Assembly (NCBI GenBank): GCA_001766965.1
Contig: MEKM01000041.1
Coordinates: forward strand, 9,195-18,587
Length of the DNA: 9,393 nt
DNA from: Acidobacteria bacterium RIFCSPHIGHO2_01_FULL_67_28
GTDB taxonomy: Bacteria; Acidobacteriota; Terriglobia; Acidiferrales; 2-02-FULL-67-57
Direction: 5' to 3'
Under the pieces are notes generated by a model. That model made no database searches. It was not told the DNA's origin and saw nothing but the letters and a program-made list of their open reading frames with translations. Shown here piece by piece: positions 5,721 to 9,393 of this stretch. Each line of letters begins with the position of its first letter. Within the stretch, counting starts at the first letter, position 1. The position numbers and the translations under genes were made by a program.

Positions 5721-6824
5721 ATGGCAGAAGGGGCGGGCGTGAGCGCGGAGCGGCGGTCGCCGCTCGAGGCGACCTATCAGTCGCTGGGCGCGCAGTTCGT
5801 CAGCGTGCGCGGGGCGCGTTTGCCCGAGCGCTTCATCGATACGGCCGACGAGTGCCGCGCCGTGCGCAGCGGCGCGGGCGTCTGCGACCGCAGCGACCGC
5901 GTCCATCTCACCGCCAGCGGGCCCGACGCCAAGGCGTTTCTCCACCGCATGCTTTCGAACGACGTGGCGCGGCTTGCCGTCGGCCAGGGCTGCTACGCCA
6001 CGCTCATGAATCCGCAGGGACACATGCTGGCCGATTTGTACGCGCTGCAGATGGACGACCACCTCCTGCTCGAGACCGACGTCTCGGCCGCGGCCCGACT
6101 GCGCGAGTGGCTCGACAAGTACATCATCGCCGACGACGTCACCGTCGAAGACCGCGGCGCGCAGATGGCGGCGCTCGGCGTCGAAGGCCCGCAGGCGGCC
6201 AAGCTGCTCGCAGCCGCGGGCGCCGGCGCGTTGCCCGGCGCGGAGCTCGACCACGCCTGGGCGAAACTCGGCGAGGCCGCCGCCCTCGTCCTGCGCGTCG
6301 GCGAAACCGGCGAAGAAGGCTACCGGCTCATCTTCGTCGTCGAGTACGCGCAGAACATCTGGGACGCGCTCGCGGCCGCGCGCGCTGCCGTGCCCTGGAA
6401 GCCCGTCGGGCACGCGGCCTGGAACATCCTGCGCACGGAAGCGGGCCTGCCGTGGTACGGCGCGGACATGGACGAGCGCACGCTGCCGCCGGAAGCCGCG
6501 CTCGAAGCGCGCGCCATCAGCTACACGAAGGGCTGCTACGTCGGCCAGGAAATCATCGAGCGCATCCGCTCGCGCGGGCACGTGAACCGCCGCCTGGCCG
6601 GCTTCCACGTGAGCGGGCCGTTGCCGGCCGCGGGCGCGAAGCTCCTGCGCGGCGGCCAGGAAGTCGGCGTGCTGACGACGGCGGTCGAGTCGCCGACGCT
6701 CGGCCGCGCCATTGCGCTCGGCTACCTGCGCCGCGAGCATCTGGCCGCAGGCACGACGCTCGAGGTCGAAGGCGCCGGCGGCGCCGAAGTGGTTGAGCTG
6801 CCGTTCTACCGCCGCGCGAGTTGA
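5721..6824 (+). CDS. ygfZ: YgfZ/GcvT-like folate-binding protein (Fe-S cluster maintenance)
   Basis: A 367-residue protein of the GcvT fold that binds tetrahydrofolate. In the YgfZ/IBA57 family it helps assemble or repair certain Fe-S clusters and influences tRNA modification. The family signature KGCYVGQE is at residues 270-277, with the conserved Cys at 272. Other matching parts are the N-terminal DRSDRVHLTASGPDAKAFLHRMLSND and the PQGHMLAD segment. The signature Cys and the absence of other glycine cleavage genes nearby favour YgfZ over the T-protein, GcvT. The ATG at 5721 follows a possible extended -10 and has little RBS. A GTG at 5739, preceded by GAAGGGG, would give a 361-residue form. 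The SMR transporter gene starts 29 nt after its stop, so the two are probably cotranscribed. Confidence 0.85.
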   Translation: MAEGAGVSAERRSPLEATYQSLGAQFVSVRGARLPERFIDTADECRAVRSGAGVCDRSDRVHLTASGPDAKAFLHRMLSNDVARLAVGQGCYATLMNPQGHMLADLYALQMDDHLLLETDVSAAARLREWLDKYIIADDVTVEDRGAQMAALGVEGPQAAKLLAAAGAGALPGAELDHAWAKLGEAAALVLRVGETGEEGYRLIFVVEYAQNIWDALAAARAAVPWKPVGHAAWNILRTEAGLPWYGADMDERTLPPEAALEARAISYTKGCYVGQEIIERIRSRGHVNRRLAGFHVSGPLPAAGAKLLRGGQEVGVLTTAVESPTLGRAIALGYLRREHLAAGTTLEVEGAGGAEVVELPFYRRAS

Positions 6825-6841
6825 TCCGAATCTTTCCCCTT

Positions 6842-6846
6842 GGAGG
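6842..6846 (+). promoter_or_regulatory. ribosome binding site deciding the SMR transporter start
   Basis: A perfect GGAGG lies 7 nt before the GTG at 6854. It sets the start there, rather than at an upstream codon in the same frame that would overlap the preceding gene's stop. Confidence 0.75.
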
Positions 6847-6853
6847 CGCATCG

Positions 6854-7189
6854 GTGAAACCGACAACGCTGGCGTGGACGTACCTGATCGTCGCGGGCCT
6901 GCTCGAAATCGCCTGGGCCGTGGCGATGAAGTACTCGCAAGGCTTCAGCAAGCTCGGACCGGCGCTGGCCGCCTTCGCGCTCGGGTTGGCGAGCTTCTAT
7001 TTCCTGACGCTCGCCGCCGATCACTTGCCCATCGGCACGGCGTATGCGGTGTGGACAGGCATCGGCGCGGTGGGCACGGCGCTTCTCGGCATGATGCTGT
7101 TTGCCGAGCCGCGGCATGCAATTCGCCTCATCAGTATCGCGGTGATTGTCGTCGGCATCGTCGGCCTGCAGCTCACCGCGCAGAAGTAG
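6854..7189 (+). CDS. gdx: SMR-family transporter, Gdx/SugE guanidinium-exporter type
   Basis: A 111-residue inner-membrane protein with four hydrophobic helices, the usual SMR length, working as a dual-topology dimer that exchanges protons for cationic substrate. The essential Glu is E18 in AGLLEIAWAVAMKYSQGF. A Trp three residues later (W21) marks the Gdx/SugE subtype, which exports guanidinium, rather than EmrE-type multidrug pumps. The SMR signature GTAYAVWTGIGAVGT follows. The GTG start is set by a perfect GGAGG. It follows the ygfZ-like gene by 29 nt and would be cotranscribed with it. That gap is too short for a guanidine riboswitch, so the usual guanidine control is not visible. Substrate identity is inferred from family residues. 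Confidence 0.87.
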   Translation: MKPTTLAWTYLIVAGLLEIAWAVAMKYSQGFSKLGPALAAFALGLASFYFLTLAADHLPIGTAYAVWTGIGAVGTALLGMMLFAEPRHAIRLISIAVIVVGIVGLQLTAQK

Positions 7190-7264
7190 CTCTAACCGAT
7201 TGAGGGGAAAGGCCTTCGCCCGACAGCCTGCCGCCGCTTTTCTGCATCTAAACCAGGCATAAGG

Positions 7265-7273
7265 TGCTATAAT
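7265..7273 (+). promoter_or_regulatory. extended -10 promoter directly before the Tudor-like gene
   Basis: TGC-TATAAT (7265-7273) is a perfect -10 with the TGn extension. The GTG at 7280 begins 6 nt after it, so transcription is predicted to start on or beside the start codon, giving a leaderless message. No convincing -35 lies 16-18 nt upstream, as expected for an extended -10 promoter. Confidence 0.6.
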
Positions 7274-7279
7274 TGCGGG

Positions 7280-7498
7280 GTGAAAATGGCGACCACCTAC
7301 GAAGAAGGCCAGCACGTCAAGCACGGCCAATACGGCTTGGGCACGATCCTAGCGAGCGACGACGAGCGCACCGCCATCGACTTCGTGCAGCACGGCACGA
7401 AGAAGTTCGTCACCTCGATGGTCGTGCTCGAGCTGACCGACGAGGCGCCGGCCAAGAAAGCCAAGAAGCCGCGGCGCGCCGCCAAGGCCAAGAAGTAG
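7280..7498 (+). CDS. small Tudor/UvrD-C-terminal-like domain protein with Lys-rich tail
   Basis: A 72-residue protein with two parts. Residues about 8-52 (EEGQHVKHGQYGLGTILASDDERTAIDFVQHGTKKFV) follow the pattern G-x-x-V-x-H-x-x-x-G-x-G-x-[IV], then a turn, then x-[IV]-[DR]-F-x-x-x-G-x-K. This is the small beta-barrel (Tudor-like) fold found at the C-terminus of UvrD/PcrA helicases and in CarD-type RNA polymerase binders. The C-terminus is a histone-like basic tail (KKAKKPRRAAKAKK). Here the barrel stands alone. A role binding RNA polymerase or nucleic acid is inferred and untested. The start is either GTG 7280 or ATG 7286. With the -10 at 7268-7273 the GTG would be at the very 5' end of the mRNA. 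An intrinsic terminator follows within 20 nt, so this is a single-gene transcript. Confidence 0.8.
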   Translation: MKMATTYEEGQHVKHGQYGLGTILASDDERTAIDFVQHGTKKFVTSMVVLELTDEAPAKKAKKPRRAAKAKK

Positions 7499-7514
7499 GT
7501 TTCTTTTTTTTCCC

Positions 7515-7549
7515 GAGGCGTCCGTTCGCGGGCGCCTTTCTTGTTTTCT
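7515..7549 (+). terminator. Rho-independent terminator with UUCG loop
   Basis: The stem AGGCGTCCG (7516-7524) pairs with CGGGCGCCT (7529-7537), with one G-U pair and a TTCG loop. It is followed by TTTCTTGTTTTC. It terminates the Tudor-like gene ending at 7498. Read on the minus strand it is followed by A residues, so it does not serve the convergent FHA gene as an intrinsic terminator. A T-run (7505-7512) precedes the stem. Confidence 0.8.
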
Positions 7550-7568
7550 GCCTTCGGATCAGCAGATC

Positions 7569-7949
7569 CTAGCCCGGCGCCTCGCTGGGACTGACCAGCA
7601 AGACGATGGTGTGGTCGCCGACGCGGAACTCGCTCATGTGCTCCAGCGCCACCTCCCGAACCGGGCGGCCGTTGACGTAGGTCCCGTTGGTGCTGCCCAA
7701 GTCCCGCAGCAAGATCCGCTCCCCCATGATCTCCACGACGCAGTGCGACTGCGAGACTTGCGGGTCCTCCAGCACAAGATCCACGTTGCCCCGCCCGATG
7801 GCCACCAGCGGCTGCTTGCACACGTGAGTCCTTCCCTTTTCCGGTCCGCTGGCCACGTAGAGGGAAACGCGCTTGCCGGCGGGCAAGCGCAGATTCCGGC
7901 CGAAGGAGGTGGCCTTGACGGTGGAATCTTCCGCGCCGGAGGGAACCAT
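7569..7949 (-). CDS. FHA-domain protein (phosphothreonine-binding)
   Basis: A 126-residue protein made almost entirely of one forkhead-associated domain, which binds phosphothreonine peptides and usually works with Ser/Thr kinases. The conserved positions are present: G52-R53 (AIGRG), S66-x-x-H69 (VSQSHC), the DLGSTNGT loop (N88-G89) and VNG (N93-G94). The position after S66, often Arg, is Gln here, which may alter binding strength. No membrane segment or second domain is present, so it is a cytoplasmic adaptor. No kinase gene is in the window. The ATG at 7949 begins 7 nt after the nuoB stop on the same strand, so the two are probably cotranscribed. A weak -10-like GATAGT lies 6 nt before the ATG. 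Confidence 0.92.
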   Translation of the reverse strand: MVPSGAEDSTVKATSFGRNLRLPAGKRVSLYVASGPEKGRTHVCKQPLVAIGRGNVDLVLEDPQVSQSHCVVEIMGERILLRDLGSTNGTYVNGRPVREVALEHMSEFRVGDHTIVLLVSPSEAPG

Positions 7950-7956
7950 AAGCAGA

Positions 7957-8493
7957 CTATCCGAGGTTCAAAGCGCGCTTGAAGCTGCCGCGCTCCTGCT
8001 CGATTTTTTTCTGGAGTTGGAGGATGGCGTAGAGCAGCGACTCCGGCCGCGGCGGGCAGCCGGGGACGTAGACGTCGACCGGCACGATCTGGTTCACGCC
8101 CTGCACCAGCGCGTAGTTGTTGAAGACGCCGCCCGAGGTGGCGCAGGCCCCCATCGAGATCACCCACTTGGGTTCGGGCATCTGCTCGTAGAGCCGGCGG
8201 ATGACCGGCGCCATCTTCTGCGACACCCGCCCGGCCACGATCATCAGGTCGGACTGCCGCGGCGAGCCGCGAAAAACTTCCGCGCCGAAGCGCGCGATGT
8301 CGAAGCGGCTGGCGCTCATCGACATCATCTCGATGGCGCAGCAGGCGAGGCCAAAGCTCATCGGCCAGATCGACGACTTCCGCGCCCAGTTCACCGCCTT
8401 GTCGAGCTGGGTCAGGATAATCCCTTCCAGGCCTCCCCCGCTCGCTTCCGCGGAACCCGCCCCGCCTGCCAACCTCTCGTCAACCTCGCTCAT
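7957..8493 (-). CDS. nuoB: NADH-quinone oxidoreductase subunit B (orphan locus)
   Basis: A 178-residue subunit of respiratory complex I that carries the N2 [4Fe-4S] cluster, the last electron carrier before quinone. The four cluster ligands are visible: the tandem C51-C52 (GLACCAIE), C117 (GACATSGG) and C146 (PGCPPRPE). The conserved helix region WARKSSIWPMSFGLACC is intact and the length is normal, so the gene looks functional. NuoB normally sits between nuoA and nuoC. Here neither is adjacent: an MDR oxidoreductase precedes it and an FHA gene follows. It could be the only nuoB, split from the main operon, or a second paralogue. The ATG at 8493 lies 9 nt after the stop of the upstream gene. 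TAGAAT ends 6 nt before it and overlaps that stop, so a separate leaderless transcript is possible. Confidence 0.95.
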   Translation of the reverse strand: MSEVDERLAGGAGSAEASGGGLEGIILTQLDKAVNWARKSSIWPMSFGLACCAIEMMSMSASRFDIARFGAEVFRGSPRQSDLMIVAGRVSQKMAPVIRRLYEQMPEPKWVISMGACATSGGVFNNYALVQGVNQIVPVDVYVPGCPPRPESLLYAILQLQKKIEQERGSFKRALNLG

Positions 8494-8499
8494 GGCCCT

Positions 8500-8505
8500 A
8501 TTCTA
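8500..8505 (-). promoter_or_regulatory. candidate -10 element directly before nuoB
   Basis: TAGAAT (8505-8500, minus strand) ends 6 nt before the nuoB ATG and includes the TAG stop of the MDR gene. The spacing matches the arrangement seen before the genes at 2840, 5721 and 7280. There is no TGn extension and no clear -35, so support is from position and consensus only. Confidence 0.3.
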
Positions 8506-9393
8506 CACCTTCAGGACGACCTTGCCGAACTGCTCGCGCTTCTCGAGGTGCTCGTGGGCGCGGGCGGCCTCGGCCAGCGGAAAGACTTTGTCCACCACCG
8601 GCTTCAAGCGCCCGCGGGCAACCAGGCGCAGCACGGTCAGCAATTCGCTCCGCGAGCCCATGTAGCTCCCTAAGAGCGACCACTGCTGCACGAACAGCCG
8701 CCGGATGTCGATCTTGGCGTCGCCGCCGGTGGTCGCCCCGCAGGTCACCAGGCGCCCGCCCGGCGCCAGGCTCGACAAACTTTTCTCCCAGGTGGCCTGG
8801 CCGACGTGCTCGAAGACGACGTCCACGCCGCGCTTGTTCGTGCGCTTTTTGACTTCCTCGGCGATGTCCTGCTTCGCGTGGTTGATGAGCTCGTCGGCGC
8901 CGAGCTGTTTGGCTTTTTCGAGTTTGGCGTCCGCCCCGGCGGTGGCGAAGACGCGCGCGCCGTGGAGCTTGGCGATTTGAATCGCGGCGCTGCCGATGCC
9001 GCTGCCCGCCCCGAGAATCAAAACGTCCTCGCCCGGCTGGAGCCGCGCCCGGCCGACCAGCATGTGCCAGGCAGTGAGGAAAACCAGCGGCACCGCGGCC
9101 GCTTCCTCCCAGCTCAAGCCTTCGGGATAAAAAAGCACGTTCACCTCCGGCGCGCGCACGTACTCGGCGCAGCCGCCGTCCACCATAAACCCGAAAATCG
9201 TATAGCGCCGGCAGAGGTTGTCGTGGCCGGCGATGCAATCGTCGCAGGCGTTGCAGGCCAGTCCGGGCGCCAGCACCACTTTCTGCCCCACCTTGACGCG
9301 GGTCACGCCCTCGCCGATCTTGGCCACTTCGCCGGCGATGTCGCTGCCGGGAATGTGCGGCAGCGGGATCTGCACGCCCGGCAGGCCCTTGCG
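8503..9393 (-). CDS. zinc-type MDR alcohol dehydrogenase/quinone oxidoreductase (5' end outside window)
   Basis: The C-terminal 296 residues of a medium-chain dehydrogenase/reductase. The frame is open to the window edge (RKGLPGVQIPLPHIPGSD...), and by comparison with the family about 40-50 residues are missing. The structural zinc lobe is present as C-x2-C-x2-C-x7-C (CNACDDCIAGHDNLC). The NAD(P)-binding Rossmann motif is GAGSGIGSAA, with the familiar ATAGADAKLEKAKQLGAD after it. The catalytic-zinc GHE motif is replaced by GSD (HIPGSDIAG), and the usual third Cys ligand is absent (FLTAWHM). This places it with the zinc-lobe quinone-oxidoreductase-like MDR branch, where the reaction and substrate vary and are unknown here. 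The GTG at 9375 is an internal Val, not a start. nuoB follows 9 nt after its stop. Confidence 0.9.
   Translation of the reverse strand, partial: RKGLPGVQIPLPHIPGSDIAGEVAKIGEGVTRVKVGQKVVLAPGLACNACDDCIAGHDNLCRRYTIFGFMVDGGCAEYVRAPEVNVLFYPEGLSWEEAAAVPLVFLTAWHMLVGRARLQPGEDVLILGAGSGIGSAAIQIAKLHGARVFATAGADAKLEKAKQLGADELINHAKQDIAEEVKKRTNKRGVDVVFEHVGQATWEKSLSSLAPGGRLVTCGATTGGDAKIDIRRLFVQQWSLLGSYMGSRSELLTVLRLVARGRLKPVVDKVFPLAEAARAHEHLEKREQFGKVVLKV

Noticed and set aside
6825..6853. Possible guanidine riboswitch before the Gdx-type transporter
   Set aside because: The gap is 29 nt, far too short for any known guanidine riboswitch. None of the conserved riboswitch pattern is visible.
2547..6866. A 1439-codon open frame on the minus strand across the aminopeptidase and ygfZ genes
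   Set aside because: It is antisense to two genes with clear family motifs, passes through the intergenic palindrome, and has low-complexity Arg/Gly/Ala/Val-rich content. Long antisense frames are common in GC-rich genes where third positions are G or C. Only its last 97-100 codons (2547-2849) fall outside those genes and look genuine.
7190..7264. Possible terminator after the Gdx-type gene
   Set aside because: Short GC-rich complementarities exist, but I could not find a continuous stem followed by a T-run.
1..9393. CRISPR arrays, tRNA or rRNA genes, insertion sequences, phage genes
   Set aside because: No regularly spaced direct repeats, no tRNA-like cloverleaf, no transposase, integrase or structural phage genes were seen on either strand.

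Overview
The window is a GC-rich bacterial chromosomal segment with twelve supportable protein genes, two of them cut by the window edges. I see no phage, IS, CRISPR or RNA genes. The gene content fits an acidobacterium or a similar soil or sediment bacterium, perhaps a metagenome-derived genome. The pointers are an exported M1 peptidase with C-terminal HEAT repeats, an LRV-type repeat protein, an orphan nuoB, an FHA protein, and two kinds of long imperfect palindrome in the intergenic spaces. The palindromes (GTCATCCTGAG...GAAGGATCTCAA type and CCTCTGTGGTGA type) resemble dispersed repeats I recall from such genomes. The phylum is an inference, not a proof.

Layout. Positions 1-602 (minus): the first codons of an unidentified gene, preceded by a small Arg-rich LRV-repeat protein. 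Positions 669-752: first palindromic repeat. Positions 762-1790: a divergent pair, a membrane-anchored protein of unknown function (minus) and an 87-aa unknown protein (plus), with candidate -10 boxes that overlap. Positions 1815-1892: second type of palindrome, between convergent genes. Positions 1894-2840 (minus): a short twin-arginine-like protein translationally coupled (GTGA overlap) to a YcbL/glyoxalase-II-like metallo-beta-lactamase hydrolase. Positions 2943-5528 (plus): secreted M1 zinc aminopeptidase with HEAT repeats and a strong promoter and RBS. Positions 5554-5677: second copy of the first palindrome, with a 44-bp insertion in one arm. Positions 5721-7189 (plus): YgfZ-type folate-binding protein followed by a Gdx/SugE-type SMR transporter. 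Positions 7280-7498 (plus): small Tudor-like protein with a Lys-rich tail, then an intrinsic terminator. Positions 7569-9393 (minus): a three-gene run of zinc-type MDR oxidoreductase (5' end outside the window), nuoB and an FHA-domain protein.

Most genes are individually familiar, and no wholly new multi-gene system is evident. The observations most worth a second look are: a recurring arrangement in which a -10-like hexamer sits 6-7 nt before the start codon of several genes, suggesting leaderless mRNAs; the disrupted palindrome with its 6-bp flanking duplication; the free-standing Tudor-like protein with a basic tail; and the orphan nuoB next to an FHA gene.
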